From the NCBI RefSeq assembly GCF_013409255.1, contig NZ_JACCAS010000001.1, positions 1,736,001 through 1,800,000 of the forward strand: a stretch of 64,000 bases of DNA, written 5' to 3'. The notes under the pieces are model-generated. The model was given only the letters and a program-made list of their open reading frames with translations. It was not told where the DNA came from and did no database searches. Made by a program: the position numbers and the translations under genes. This document shows positions 36,082 to 45,799 of the stretch, piece after piece; within the stretch, counting starts at the first letter, position 1; every line of letters begins with the position of its first letter. This stretch comes from Paraburkholderia bryophila (lineage in GTDB: Bacteria; Pseudomonadota; Gammaproteobacteria; Burkholderiales; Burkholderiaceae).

Positions 36082-37833
36082 TTAATCGAGCCGGAGCTTG
36101 GCTTCGGCATAGGCGTACATCGGACGCCACAGCAGGCGGTTGAACAGAGTCACGAACAGGGACATCACGGCGATGCCCATAATGATCTTCGGATAGTCGC
36201 CGGCCGCCGTGGTTTGCGCGATGTAGGCGCCCAGGCCGTGCGCGGCGACCTTGGTGTCGCCCCACTGCACGAATTCCGCGACGATACTCGCATTCCACGC
36301 GCCGCCCGACGCGGTGATCGCACCGGTCACGTAGTACGGGAAGATGCCCGGCAGCATGATCTGACGCCACCATTGCCAGCCGCGAATCTGGAAGTTCTTG
36401 GCGGCTTCGCGGTAATCGTTCGGGTACGAACTGGCGCCGGCAATCACGTTGAACAGGATATACCACTGCGTGCCGAGCACGATCAGCGGCGACAGCCAGA
36501 TGTCCGGGTTCAGGTGAAAGCGCACGATCACGATCACGAACACCGGGAACAGCAGGTTGGCCGGGAACGCGGCGAGGAACTGCGCAAGCGGCTGGATCTT
36601 CTCAGCCAGCGCCGGACGCAGTCCGATCAGAATCCCAATCGGCACCCAGATCACCGAGGCGATCGCGATCAGCAGAATCACCCGCAACAGCGTGATGAGC
36701 CCGAGGATAAACACGTGGCCGACCTCGTCGAGCGAGACGCCGGTACGCACGTAAGTGAACACGCGATACACCACGTACACCGTGGCGACCAGCACCAGCG
36801 CGGCCCAGAGCATGTCGCCGAAACGCGAACTCTTCTGGCTGCGCGGAATCGCGAAGCTCGGCGCACGGAACGCCGGCAGGCTGAAATTCACCCGCGCGGC
36901 TTTCGCGAACATCCAGCCGAGCGGCACCAGCAGACGGTGAATCAGATGCGTGCGGCGGATCAGGTCAAGCAGCCACGACTCCGGCGCGTCGCCCGAGCTG
37001 GTGTTTTCCATGCGGAACTTGTCGGCCCACGCGACCAGCGGACGGAACAGGAACTGGTCGTACGCGAGAATCACGACCGTCATGGCGAGAATCACCCAGC
37101 CGATCGCGTGCAGGTTTTTGTCGGAGATCGCCTGTGCGAGAAACGCGCCGATACCCGGCAGCGTGATCGTGTTATTGCCGACGGTGATCGCTTCCGAAGC
37201 GACCACGAAGAACCAGCCGCCCGACATCGACATCATCATGTTCCAGATGAGGCCGGGCATCGAGAACGGCACTTCGAGCTTCCAGAAGCGTTGCCACGAG
37301 GTCAGATGGAAGCCGCGCGACACTTCGTCCAGATCGCGCGGCACCGTGCGCAGCGACTGATAGAAGCTGAACGTCATGTTCCACGCCTGGCTCGTGAAGA
37401 TCGCGAAGATCGCCGCCAGTTCGGCGCCGAGCACGCGGCCTGGAAACAGCGCGAGAAAGAAGGTGACCGTAAACGAAATGTAGCCCAGCACCGGCACCGA
37501 CTGCAGGATGTCGAGAATCGGCACCAGCACCAGACCGGCGCGCCGGCTCTTGGCCGCCAGCGTGCCGTACACGAGCGTGAACAGCAGCGACGCGACCATC
37601 GCTGCGAGCATGCGCAACGTGGTGCGCATGGCATATTCAGGCAGGTTCGACGGGTCGAGCGAGATAGCCTGGGTCTTGAGCGTCGATATCGGCGCCAGCG
37701 TTTCGTGGAAACCGATCGCCGCCATCGCGATGATGCAGATGATCAGCGGAAACGCGACGAAGTCCCAGCGGTTGGGCAACACCCGCCATGCGGACGCATT
37801 GGCGGTGCGCTTCAGGTTGAAGCTGAAATCCAT
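36082..37833 (-). CDS. Fused double-permease subunit of an ABC importer
   Basis: A 583-residue membrane protein made of two binding-protein-dependent permease domains in tandem. Each half has about five to six helices and an EAA-type loop: the first DLDEVSRGFHLTSWQRFWKL, the second DYREAAKNFQIRGWQWWRQI. Related importers for nitrate, sulfonate or bicarbonate use two copies of one short permease; here both are on one chain. MDFSFNLKRTAN at 37833 follows GGGAGGG. With the downstream ATPase it makes a complete membrane core, but a solute-binding protein is missing. Confidence 0.87.
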   Translation of the reverse strand: MDFSFNLKRTANASAWRVLPNRWDFVAFPLIICIIAMAAIGFHETLAPISTLKTQAISLDPSNLPEYAMRTTLRMLAAMVASLLFTLVYGTLAAKSRRAGLVLVPILDILQSVPVLGYISFTVTFFLALFPGRVLGAELAAIFAIFTSQAWNMTFSFYQSLRTVPRDLDEVSRGFHLTSWQRFWKLEVPFSMPGLIWNMMMSMSGGWFFVVASEAITVGNNTITLPGIGAFLAQAISDKNLHAIGWVILAMTVVILAYDQFLFRPLVAWADKFRMENTSSGDAPESWLLDLIRRTHLIHRLLVPLGWMFAKAARVNFSLPAFRAPSFAIPRSQKSSRFGDMLWAALVLVATVYVVYRVFTYVRTGVSLDEVGHVFILGLITLLRVILLIAIASVIWVPIGILIGLRPALAEKIQPLAQFLAAFPANLLFPVFVIVIVRFHLNPDIWLSPLIVLGTQWYILFNVIAGASSYPNDYREAAKNFQIRGWQWWRQIMLPGIFPYYVTGAITASGGAWNASIVAEFVQWGDTKVAAHGLGAYIAQTTAAGDYPKIIMGIAVMSLFVTLFNRLLWRPMYAYAEAKLRLD

Positions 37834-38494
37834 CAGAGACCCTCCCCGTTGATGAAAGCGAAACGTGCGAAGGAGGCCGAGGCAGGCGCGCGACGGTCTG
37901 AAGATCGGTCCGGAAAGCGGAAATCAGGCATGGCAAAAACGCGTGGGCGCGGTAAATCGTTAGCGTTGGAGACACGTGGGCCGGTGACGGCCGTGTCCGT
38001 GGACGAGCCGTCCCGGACCGCAACCATCGAGCCGGACTCCTGTCGCCGCAGGCGCCGCCCGAAGGCTGGCGGGCTTTCCTTGTTTTGGACGGCACGACAC
38101 TACACCATCCTATGTTTCAGGCACAACCTTTCGCGCTAAATAGCAATATCTCGCTGCGAACGTCTGATTCAAGCCTGGCCGGGTTTCAAGTCGGGCTTAA
38201 TCCAGTCGTCAGCTTCGCGTGCGGAAAACCCGCACGACCATCAAGAAACGGGCTGGACTGCCGTTATCAACCTGATCGCCGCGACACACCGTTTGCATTC
38301 CCGCAATAACGGTGGCGTCAGGCCCCATGACGGTTAAAATCAGGAGACGACGCACCGGCCGGAGCTCTGTCCGGCCACCACGCCGGGACACGGCAGCGGC
38401 GCATCGCAAGCCGCTTCCACGGAAGCCGAACAGCGCCAGCGCGCTGCCACGAACGAGCTAGTTGCATGTCACAGCCAGACGGATCAGAGGGTCG
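37834..38494. other. Long divergent intergenic region
   Basis: About 660 bases between the permease gene (leftward) and the diguanylate cyclase gene (rightward). The frames here are short and lack ribosome sites. The segment 38095-38200 is AT-richer (TTTCGCGCTAAATAGCAATA) and may hold the permease promoter. I see no riboswitch I could defend and no hidden gene. Confidence 0.4.
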
Positions 38495-40186
38495 ATGAAC
38501 AGGACAACCTTGCGCCAGGCAACCGGACCGATCAGCTTCGCGCTGATCGTACTGGTTTGCTGGTTCGTGGCCGGCATGGTCGCGGACCGGATGGTACAGC
38601 AAGAGCTGGACGCGGCCCTGCACGCGCAGCGGCAGATGTCCACGTCGATCGTCGACAACATGGCGGAAGTGATTGCCAGCGACCTTGCGATGTCGCGGGC
38701 CATTCCCGCCACCATGGCCGAAATGGACGTCGTCCAGCACGCGCTGGTGCAATCCCAGAATTATGCCGCGAACGGCGCAGCGGCGGAACCCGCCCTGCAC
38801 GCCGCACTGTTAAAAGACGCACGCATGAGCGCCGTGAGCGAGTTCCTGCACGACGCGCAAGGCTTCTCCGGGCTCGACCAGATCTGGCTCGTCAACGCCA
38901 ACGGCATCTGCGTCGCCTCGAGCAACTCCATCAGCAATCCGCAGGCGGCGCAGCAGTCGTTCGTCGGGATCGACATGCGCGAGCGCGGCTATCTGGCCAA
39001 CGCACTGCTTGGGGCTTTTGCCGAAGCCTATGGCGTCGGCCGGGCGAGCGGCGAGCCGGGCATCTTCATCGCCGCGCCGGTTTATGCCGATGGCCTGCTG
39101 GTCGGCGTGGTGGTCGCCAAGGTCGGGATCGCGCGGCTGCGCCACTGGGTCGCGCATGCCGGCACCTTCGTCGCCGATGAAAACGGCGTCATCATCATGG
39201 CGCACAACAGCGCGCTCGAAGGCCACGCGCTGCCGAATTCGCACGTCATGCAGATGAGCGACGCCGACCGCAGGATCGTCTACCGCCGCGAGGCATTCAC
39301 CGATATCAGCATTCAGGTCGACGGCCAGGTGCGCGACCAGGCGCCGTGGGTGCCCGCGTCGATCGCCGGGCAGTTGTTCGGTATGAGCGAGCGGCCGGTG
39401 CCGTCCCTGTATCAGGCCCGCACCGGATTGAATTCGGGGCTCTCGGCGCATCTGGTCGATCCGCTGGCGGCCTGGCCCGAACTGTTGCGCAATCACAAGC
39501 GCGATCACTTACTGGTGTTCCTGACGCTGGCCGGCACAGTCGCGCTGGCTTGGGTGATCACCGTGTCGTATGTGCGCGAGCGGCGCCACCATCGCGCCAC
39601 GCGCGACCTCGCCGAGCAGTTGCAGTCGGCCAATACGCTGCTGTCGGCCGAGGCGCGCCACGACGCGCTGACCGGGGCGCTGTCGCGGCGCTACTTCCTC
39701 GACCTGCTGCGCCACGAGATCGAGCGCGCGCATGCCAACAACGAGCCGCTGTGCATGGCGATCGCCGACCTCGATCACTTCAAGCAGATCAACGACCGCT
39801 TCGGCCACGCCGCCGGCGACCGCGCGCTCGAACATTTCGTCGACACCTGCCGCGCCGAACTACGCGGCTCCGATGCGATCGGCCGGCTGGGTGGCGAAGA
39901 GTTCGGCCTGCTGCTGCCGGCTACCGATCTGGCCGGCGGCCGTGAAGTGGTCGAGCGTTTGCGGTTGCGGCTAAAGGCCATACCTTCGCCGAAGTTGCCG
40001 GCTTCGGTGGGTTTGAGCGTGAGCATCGGCATTACCGAACTGTCGCCCGACGACCTGCCCGAGCGGATCATGAGCCGCGCGGACACCGCGCTCTACGCGG
40101 CCAAATCGGGCGGCCGCGATCGTACCGAAGCGTTGCCGCCCGACGACACCGCGCCGCCCACGCGTACCGTGGCCAACGTCTGGTGA
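38495..40186 (+). CDS. Membrane diguanylate cyclase with Cache sensor (second)
   Basis: A 563-residue protein: an N-terminal helix (FALIVLVCWFVAGMVA), a large periplasmic Cache-type sensor (GLDQIWLVNANGICVASSNS, YADGLLVGVVVAKVGI, GTFVADENGVIIMAHNS), a second helix near 345-365, and a GGDEF domain with DALTGALSRRYFLDLL and GGEEF at about 466-470. RGSD five residues before it is an intact RxxD feedback site. It should make cyclic di-GMP. ATG 38495 with AGAGGG upstream is preferred over TTG 38462. It is not a recent copy of the cyclase at 12841-14451; the sensors differ. Confidence 0.9.
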   Translation: MNRTTLRQATGPISFALIVLVCWFVAGMVADRMVQQELDAALHAQRQMSTSIVDNMAEVIASDLAMSRAIPATMAEMDVVQHALVQSQNYAANGAAAEPALHAALLKDARMSAVSEFLHDAQGFSGLDQIWLVNANGICVASSNSISNPQAAQQSFVGIDMRERGYLANALLGAFAEAYGVGRASGEPGIFIAAPVYADGLLVGVVVAKVGIARLRHWVAHAGTFVADENGVIIMAHNSALEGHALPNSHVMQMSDADRRIVYRREAFTDISIQVDGQVRDQAPWVPASIAGQLFGMSERPVPSLYQARTGLNSGLSAHLVDPLAAWPELLRNHKRDHLLVFLTLAGTVALAWVITVSYVRERRHHRATRDLAEQLQSANTLLSAEARHDALTGALSRRYFLDLLRHEIERAHANNEPLCMAIADLDHFKQINDRFGHAAGDRALEHFVDTCRAELRGSDAIGRLGGEEFGLLLPATDLAGGREVVERLRLRLKAIPSPKLPASVGLSVSIGITELSPDDLPERIMSRADTALYAAKSGGRDRTEALPPDDTAPPTRTVANVW

Positions 40187-40367
40187 GCATGGCGCCACGC
40201 TTGCCACCGTGGCTTCGCTGCACACGCTGCCGGCACGCGTAGCGAAGCGCGCCTCGATGCAGCGCCACTGACGCAACGCAAGTCCCTCGCTCGTGGCTCC
40301 CGTAATGAAGCAGGTATGATCGACCCTGATATCTAGGTTGCCGCTACCGCTTTAACGGGAGATTCGC

Positions 40368-40634
40368 ATGAAGGGAAATTTGGTCATCGTCTGTCGGGAT
40401 CAGGATGCGCACGCATTCGATCATCTGCTGGCTGAATACGGCGCGTTCCAGACGCGCCTGTCGTCGACCGCGTGGTATCTGAAGCTGGAGGTTGCGCCGG
40501 AACTGATTCAGGAGGAGATCCTGGCGCGGCTCGGCAAATACACCACGCACTATATTTTCGAAGCCGAAACGGTGACGTGGAATACGGTGGACAGCGACGC
40601 GGCCAATGCGCTGAACACGCTGTTCTCGGACTAG
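40368..40634 (+). CDS. Small protein, possible SinR/Cas2-like ferredoxin fold
   Basis: An 88-residue protein with predicted beta-alpha-beta order: MKGNLVIVCRDQD, helix FDHLLAEYGAFQTRL, STAWYLKLEVAP, helix ELIQEEILARLGKY, then THYIFEAETVTW. This pattern (short first strand, a Ser-Thr-Ala-Trp-type strand, then a -Phe/Val-x-Ala/Val- strand) recalls the SinR/Cas2/VapD-like family, but the usual active aspartate region is altered to CRDQD. No Cas gene or CRISPR repeat is in the window. GGGAG lies before ATG 40368. Function unknown; assignment tentative. Confidence 0.6.
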   Translation: MKGNLVIVCRDQDAHAFDHLLAEYGAFQTRLSSTAWYLKLEVAPELIQEEILARLGKYTTHYIFEAETVTWNTVDSDAANALNTLFSD

Positions 40635-40708
40635 CGTGCTGGCTTGGCGTATTGAACTTGAGAACCAGAGAAGTGAGCGGCCGCGAATGAGCGGCCGCAC
40701 GCAGCAAA

Positions 40709-42025
40709 TTACCAGACGCTTTCCGAGATCGCCGCGATTCGCGGCACCGCCTCAAACGGGAAGCTCATCAACACGCGCAAACCACGGCCGCCGTGGTTGC
40801 CGAGCTCCCACTCCCCGCCTGCCCGCCGCACCAGCCGCTCGACGATCGCGAGCCCCAGCCCGCTATGACCGTTGCCGCCGCGTGCCGGATCGAGCCGCAC
40901 GAACGGCCGGCTGGCATTGATCAGATCTTGCGCGGCGATACCGCCGCCGCTGTCGCTGACCGTCAGCGTATAGCCCTGCGCGGTGCGCGCGGTGGCGACG
41001 ACGATCGGCGGCGCGCCATACGCGTGTGCGTTATCGAGCAGGTTCGACAGAATCCGGTCGAGCGTGGCGGCCGGCAGCAGGAACGCCGACCCCGCATGCA
41101 ACTCGGTCTGCACGGCGGGCGTACCGCCGGCCACCGCGCGATAGCTGCGCACCACCCGCTCGCATTGCGCGTCGACTTCGACGGCTTCGCTGCGATCGGC
41201 GCCGTCGTGTGCGAACACCAGGAATTGCTCGACGATATGCGTCATCGAATCGACGTCGCGGACCACGCCGTCGCGCATCTTCACTTCTTCCATCATTTCG
41301 GCGCGCAGTCGCAGACGCGCCAGCGGCGTCTTGAGGTCGTGCGCGACGCCGGCCAGCATCACCGCGCGATCGTTTTCCGTACGCGCCACTTCCTGCACCA
41401 TCTGATTGAAACCGTGAGTCAGTTGCCGCAACTCCCGCGGACCACGCTCCGGCACCGGCGGCACGGGCAAGCCGCGGCCGAAACGCGCCACGGCCTGAGC
41501 CAGCGAACGCAACGGACGTTGCAGTGCCCACGCGGCGAACAGCGCCGCCATCACGGCAAACGAGAAAATGATGGCGAGCCACAGCATGGTGCGGTCGAGC
41601 GAGCGCGGCGGACGCAACGGCTGCACCGGCACGACGATCCAGTTGGCGTCCGACGCGCCGCGCACCCACAGCGCGGGCGGCCGGCCCGGCTCGCCGACGC
41701 GCACCTGGGTGCCGGGCGGCATGCGGTCGCGCGCATCTTCGATAAAGCGTTCGAGCGGCGCCGGCAAGTTGGTTCGCTCCGCCGGCACGTCCGGGCTAGA
41801 CGGGTCGACCAGCTTGACGCGGGACGGCAACGGCTGGTCCGGCGAATGCTCGACGTGCTGACGCACCGCGTCGACGAGGAACGTGGCTTCTTCCACCGCG
41901 TAGCGCGTTTGCAATTGGCTGCGCTCCAGGCGCATCAGCGCGAACCACGCGAAATGCGACAGGAGCAGAACCGCGACGACTAGCAGCGCCAGCCGTCCGA
42001 AGAGCGAATCAATGGGCCGGCGCAT
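40709..42025 (-). CDS. envZ: Sensor histidine kinase EnvZ
   Basis: A 438-residue inner-membrane kinase. Two helices (10-31 and about 147-168) flank a periplasmic domain of 115 residues, then HAMP, then the H-box LAGVAHDLKTPLARLRLRAE with His229, N-box ILSNLLDNAHAYG, G1 DSGGGIA and G2 GHSGLGLAIVERLV. It answers envelope or osmotic cues and phosphorylates OmpR. MRRPIDSLFG at 42025 or MANSM at 42037 could be the start; both lie inside the end of ompR, so translation is coupled. The frame open to 42145 belongs to overlap with ompR and is not used. Confidence 0.87.
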   Translation of the reverse strand: MRRPIDSLFGRLALLVVAVLLLSHFAWFALMRLERSQLQTRYAVEEATFLVDAVRQHVEHSPDQPLPSRVKLVDPSSPDVPAERTNLPAPLERFIEDARDRMPPGTQVRVGEPGRPPALWVRGASDANWIVVPVQPLRPPRSLDRTMLWLAIIFSFAVMAALFAAWALQRPLRSLAQAVARFGRGLPVPPVPERGPRELRQLTHGFNQMVQEVARTENDRAVMLAGVAHDLKTPLARLRLRAEMMEEVKMRDGVVRDVDSMTHIVEQFLVFAHDGADRSEAVEVDAQCERVVRSYRAVAGGTPAVQTELHAGSAFLLPAATLDRILSNLLDNAHAYGAPPIVVATARTAQGYTLTVSDSGGGIAAQDLINASRPFVRLDPARGGNGHSGLGLAIVERLVRRAGGEWELGNHGGRGLRVLMSFPFEAVPRIAAISESVW

Positions 42026-42734
42026 GCTGTTCGCCATCCGGCACGAACACGTAACCACGGCCGCGCACCGTTTGAATGAAGCGCGGCGTGGACGGATCGG
42101 TTTCGAGAATGCGACGCAGACGCCACACCTGCACGTCGATGCCACGGTCGGTGCCGTCGTATTCCGGACCGTGCAGCAGTTCGAGCAGGCGTTCGCGTGT
42201 CAGCGTGCGCATGGGGTGATTGACAAAAATCTTCAGCAGCGCGAATTCGCTGCCGGACAGCGTGAGCGGCTTGTCTTCCAGATTCAGCGTGCGCGACTGG
42301 AAGTCGAGCGTGAAGCGGCCGAAGTTGAACGGTTCGCGCTGTTCCGGCGCAGCCGCCGACGGCAACGTGCGCCGCCGCCGCAGCACGGCCTGCACGCGCG
42401 CCAGCAACTCGCGCGGGTTGAACGGCTTGCCGAGGTAGTCGTCGGCGCCGAGTTCCAGACCGACGATCCGGTCGACGTCGTCCGCACGCGCGGTGAGCAT
42501 GATCACGGGAATGTCGTCGCCCGACGCGCGCAGCTTGCGCAGCGCCGTCAAACCGTCGACGCCCGGCATCATCAGATCGAGCACGATCAGGTCCGGACGC
42601 TCGCGTTCGAGCCTGCGCTCGAGCGAGCCCGCGTCGTGCAGCACCGAGACTTCGATGCCCTGACGGGCCAGATAGTCGCGCAGCAGATCACGCAATTCGA
42701 CGTCGTCGTCGACAACCAGTATTTGAGTAGCCAT
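42009..42734 (-). CDS. ompR: Response regulator OmpR
   Basis: A 241-residue OmpR-family regulator. Receiver: acidic pair DD(D) at 9-11, phospho-acceptor Asp53 (LIVLDLMMPG), Thr81 and Lys103 (LGKPFNPRELLARVQAVL). The winged-helix output domain has LSGSEFALLKIFVNHP, DVQVWRLRRILE and the ending RGRGYVFVPDG. The VDRIVGLELGADDY stretch and the ending are those of OmpR rather than CpxR or RstA. Start MATQILVVDDD at 42734; the frame is open to 42788. It is first in the ompR-envZ operon and divergent from a Spy/CpxP-like gene. It probably controls porins, perhaps the one at 48614. Confidence 0.9.
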   Translation of the reverse strand: MATQILVVDDDVELRDLLRDYLARQGIEVSVLHDAGSLERRLERERPDLIVLDLMMPGVDGLTALRKLRASGDDIPVIMLTARADDVDRIVGLELGADDYLGKPFNPRELLARVQAVLRRRRTLPSAAAPEQREPFNFGRFTLDFQSRTLNLEDKPLTLSGSEFALLKIFVNHPMRTLTRERLLELLHGPEYDGTDRGIDVQVWRLRRILETDPSTPRFIQTVRGRGYVFVPDGEQHAPAH

Positions 42735-42954
42735 GGGATGGAGTTTAACGCGCAGCTGAAAGGGTTTTCGTTTCCGGACGGCCTTCAAGGGTTACCGGTT
42801 GTTACGGTGAAAGCCACCCGTAATGACCCGTAATAGCCGAATCAAGCCACGTAACACAGCGCGCGACGCAGTTCTCTACGCTGTGTCTTACCGAATGCAG
42901 GCCGTCCACGTTTATCGGTTGCATCGTCGGCTATTCCATTACAAGGAGCCTTAC

Positions 42955-43482
42955 ATGTCCACCAAAAAGATGTCGCGCGTTCTCGCCGTTGCCGCCACTG
43001 CTCTCGCCATCGGCGCGGGCGCGGCCTATGCCGCCCAACCCGCCGGTCACGGCGGCCCCGGCGGCTGGCACGGCGGTTTCATGAAGCAACTCACGCAGTT
43101 GCACGACCAGTTGAAGCTCAACGCGGATCAGGAAAAGCAGTGGCAAGCCGCACTCAACACGATGAAGCAGAACCATGAGGCAATGCGCGCCAACCACGAG
43201 CAGATCAAGGATCAGTTCAAGGCCGCGCAGCAACAGCCGATCCTGGATCTGAACGCAATGTCCGCCGCGCATCAGCAGGTCGAGCAGAAAGACGCGCAAC
43301 TGCGTCAGCAAACCTCCGACGCGTGGCTGTCGTTCTACAACGGCCTGAACGATCAGCAGAAGACCACCGTCAGCACGGCGCTGAAGCAGCGTTTTGCCAA
43401 GATGGAAGCGCGTCACGACAAGATGCGCGAGCGTTGGGAACATCACAAGGGCGCAGCGTCGGCGCCGGCTGCGAATCAGTAA
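42955..43482 (+). CDS. Spy/CpxP-like periplasmic chaperone (LTxxQ-type)
   Basis: A 175-residue precursor: signal peptide MSTKKMSRVLAVAATALAIG ... YAA, a Gly/His-rich stretch (GHGGPGGWHGGF), then a long helical hairpin (FMKQLTQLHDQLKLNADQEK, HDKMRERWEHHKG) as in Spy and CpxP. These proteins bind unfolding periplasmic proteins or metals under envelope stress. It is divergent from ompR with 220 bases between, so OmpR control is plausible. ATG 42955 has AAGGAG upstream; the frame open from 42823 is ignored. A strong terminator follows. Confidence 0.84.
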   Translation: MSTKKMSRVLAVAATALAIGAGAAYAAQPAGHGGPGGWHGGFMKQLTQLHDQLKLNADQEKQWQAALNTMKQNHEAMRANHEQIKDQFKAAQQQPILDLNAMSAAHQQVEQKDAQLRQQTSDAWLSFYNGLNDQQKTTVSTALKQRFAKMEARHDKMRERWEHHKGAASAPAANQ

Positions 43483-43532
43483 TGAGCCGCAGTGTAGGCG
43501 GAAGGTGGCGGCTGCGGCTGCCTTCCGGATGC

Positions 43533-43567
43533 AAAAACGCCACGGAAATTTTCCCGTGGCGTTTTTG
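43533..43567. terminator. Bidirectional terminator
   Basis: Stem ACGCCACGG (43537-43545) with CCGTGGCGT (43554-43562), five A before and five T after. Ends the Spy-like gene and, leftward, the pirin gene. Confidence 0.88.
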
Positions 43568-43649
43568 TTTGGTGGGGCGCGCCGCCCTTCGGTTCAGGCG
43601 CGACGGCGTTCAAGCGCCCAACGAAGCAGACGCTCGAGCGCCAGACTCA

Positions 43650-44360
43650 TCACCCGTTCAGCGGCCCGAGATCGAACAGCAGCACTTCAGCGTCTTCGCC
43701 CTTCTCCAGCGTCACCGTGTCGACCTCGCTGAGCTTGGCCGCGTCGCCCGCATGGAGCGCTTCGCCGTTCACCGTCAGCGCGCCGCGCGCTACATGCACA
43801 TACGCGAGACGCCCCGCCGGCAACGTCAGCGTAGCGTGTTCCGCACCGTCGATCAGCGCCGCGTAGATCGAGGCGTCCGCGTGGATCGTCACCGAGCCGT
43901 CGCGGCCGTCGGGTGACGCGACGACGCGCAGACGGCCGCGCTTGTCGGCATCGACGAAACGTTTTTCCTCGTAGCTGGGGACGTCGCCCGTGCGTTGCGG
44001 AATCACCCAGATCTGCAACAGATGCGCCTCGTCCTCCGGCGACGCGTTGTACTCGCTGTGCTGCACGCCCGTGCCGGCGCTCATGCGCTGCACGTCGCCC
44101 GGACGGATGGTCGAGCCGTTGCCCATGCTGTCGCGGTGCGCCAGCGCGCCGTCCAGCACATACGTGACGATTTCCATATCGCGATGGCTATGCGTGCCGA
44201 AGCCCTGGCCACCGGCGATGCGGTCTTCGTTGATGACCCGCAACGGCCCGAAATGCACGTGTTGCGAATCGCGATAGTCGGCGAAAGAGAAGCTGTGATA
44301 TGAGTCGAGCCAGCCGTGGTTGGCGTGGCCGCGTTCTTCGGAACGGCGGATCTCGATCAT
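43650..44360 (-). CDS. Pirin family protein (YhhW-like)
   Basis: A 236-residue bicupin. The N-terminal cupin carries the metal ligands in GFGTHSHRDMEIVTYVLDGALAHRD and GTGVQHSEYNASPEDEAHLL; the C-terminal cupin is reduced. MIEIRRSEERGHANHGWLDS and SFADYRDSQHVHFGPLRVIN are the standard YhhW opening. E. coli YhhW has quercetinase activity in vitro; the natural role is unknown. It stands alone and converges on the terminator at 43533. Confidence 0.92.
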   Translation of the reverse strand: MIEIRRSEERGHANHGWLDSYHSFSFADYRDSQHVHFGPLRVINEDRIAGGQGFGTHSHRDMEIVTYVLDGALAHRDSMGNGSTIRPGDVQRMSAGTGVQHSEYNASPEDEAHLLQIWVIPQRTGDVPSYEEKRFVDADKRGRLRVVASPDGRDGSVTIHADASIYAALIDGAEHATLTLPAGRLAYVHVARGALTVNGEALHAGDAAKLSEVDTVTLEKGEDAEVLLFDLGPLNG

Positions 44361-44769
44361 GGAAGGACTCCCGGTGAGTAATTGGCGATGCTCTCAATGT
44401 AGGGGCGCACGGCGCGCTACACAATCGGCACGGCCGCACCGGATCGTTCCACAAATCCATGCAATCGAAGCCCGCGGGGGCATGCGCCGCACTGGCGCCG
44501 CGTCCCTGTTCGGGTAAAATACCGCCCTTTTCAAGCCACGTGGGCGCCGAAGGCACGCCGGCCGGGCCTGACAGCCGGGTCGCAAGAACACGCCAACCCG
44601 CGCCACGCCGCAGCGGCTCTGCCGCCCCGTCTGAAAACGCAGCCCGCGAAGCGATCTCCGATCCCGCGCGGCGCGACAATTTTGACCGCCTAGAATAGCG
44701 ACGGCCGGCCACGAGCCGGCGTTCGTCGAGATCGAAGCACCACGACGATCAGTTTGATCCAGGAGAAAC
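44361..44769. promoter_or_regulatory. Divergent region between pirin and hisJ
   Basis: About 409 bases. TAGAAT (44692-44697) just upstream of the hisJ gene may be a -10, but a matching -35 is not clear. GC-rich runs dominate the rest, and frames there are shadows. Confidence 0.35.
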
Positions 44770-45546
44770 ATGAAGAAGTTCGCACTGTGCGTGGCGCTTG
44801 CGGTCATGGCCACCAGCGCGATGGCGAAGGAATGGAAGACCGTGCGCATCGGGGTCGACGCCAGCTATCCACCGTTCGAATCGGTGGCGCCGAGCGGCCA
44901 GGTCGTCGGCTTCGACGCCGATCTGACGCATGCGCTGTGCGCACGGATGAACGTCAAGTGCGTGTGGATCCAGCAAGATCTCGACGGCATCATTCCGGCG
45001 TTGAAGGGCAAGAAATACGATGCGATCGTGTCGTCGCTGACCGTCACGGACAAGCGTCGCGAGCAGATCGACTTCTCCGACAAGCTGTTCGACGCGCCGG
45101 CCCGGATGATCGCCAAAGCCGGCTCGCCGCTGCTGCCGACGCCCGAATCGCTGAAGGGCAAACGCATCGGCGTCGAACAGGGTTCGACTCAGGAAGCGTA
45201 CGCCAAAGCGTGGTGGGAACCCAAAGGCGTGACCGTGGTGCCCTATCAGAACCAGGATCAGGTTTACGCCGACCTCGCGTCGGGCCGCCTCGACGCAACG
45301 CTGCAAGACGAAATCCAGGCCGACGCGGGCTTCCTCAAGACGCCGCGCGGCAAAGGCTTTGGCTGGGCCGGCCCGGACGTGAAGGACCCGAAGACGATCG
45401 GCGAAGGCACGGCCATCGGCCTGCGCAAGGAAGATACCGATCTGAAGGCGATGTTCAACAAGGCACTGGCGCAGGTTCACCAGGACGGCACGTTCAGGAA
45501 GCTGGAGAAGCAGTACTTCGACGTCGATATTTATCCTGGGCGCTGA
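44770..45546 (+). CDS. hisJ: Periplasmic basic amino acid/histidine-binding protein
   Basis: A 258-residue precursor with signal peptide MKKFALCVALAVMATSAMA and a type II binding fold: VRIGVDASYPPFES, GQVVGFDADLTHALCARMNV, IVSSLTVTDKRREQIDFSDK, GKRIGVEQGSTQEAYAKAWW. These match the HisJ/ArgT (lysine-arginine-ornithine, histidine) group. It feeds the permease encoded downstream. AGGAG precedes ATG 44770. The 253-base gap to the first permease gene may hold an mRNA processing or attenuation element, as binding proteins are needed in excess. Confidence 0.88.
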   Translation: MKKFALCVALAVMATSAMAKEWKTVRIGVDASYPPFESVAPSGQVVGFDADLTHALCARMNVKCVWIQQDLDGIIPALKGKKYDAIVSSLTVTDKRREQIDFSDKLFDAPARMIAKAGSPLLPTPESLKGKRIGVEQGSTQEAYAKAWWEPKGVTVVPYQNQDQVYADLASGRLDATLQDEIQADAGFLKTPRGKGFGWAGPDVKDPKTIGEGTAIGLRKEDTDLKAMFNKALAQVHQDGTFRKLEKQYFDVDIYPGR

Positions 45547-45799
45547 GCTGGGCGCTTCGTAATACAGTCGGCAGTCGTCAAGCAGTAGAAGTCGCGTCAC
45601 CCGCAGTAGCTTCACAGGCAGTGTCACCACGAGAGTCGAAAAGCGCGCTGCACGTCCGGCAACGGCCATGCAGTCATGATTTGCACAGCGGTGCGCTGTG
45701 CGCCGCCGGTCGCGGCGAGCCTCGGGCTCGCGGCAAACGCGGTGCGGAGCTGGCCGCGTCTTTCACGGTGTGTCACAGGCACATCGTCGAGGACCCCCT

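Noticed and set aside
37834..38100. A guanidine-type (ykkC) riboswitch before the ABC permease
   Set aside because: Only short ACACGG-like and GGACCG words were seen; the conserved core and stems could not be assembled.
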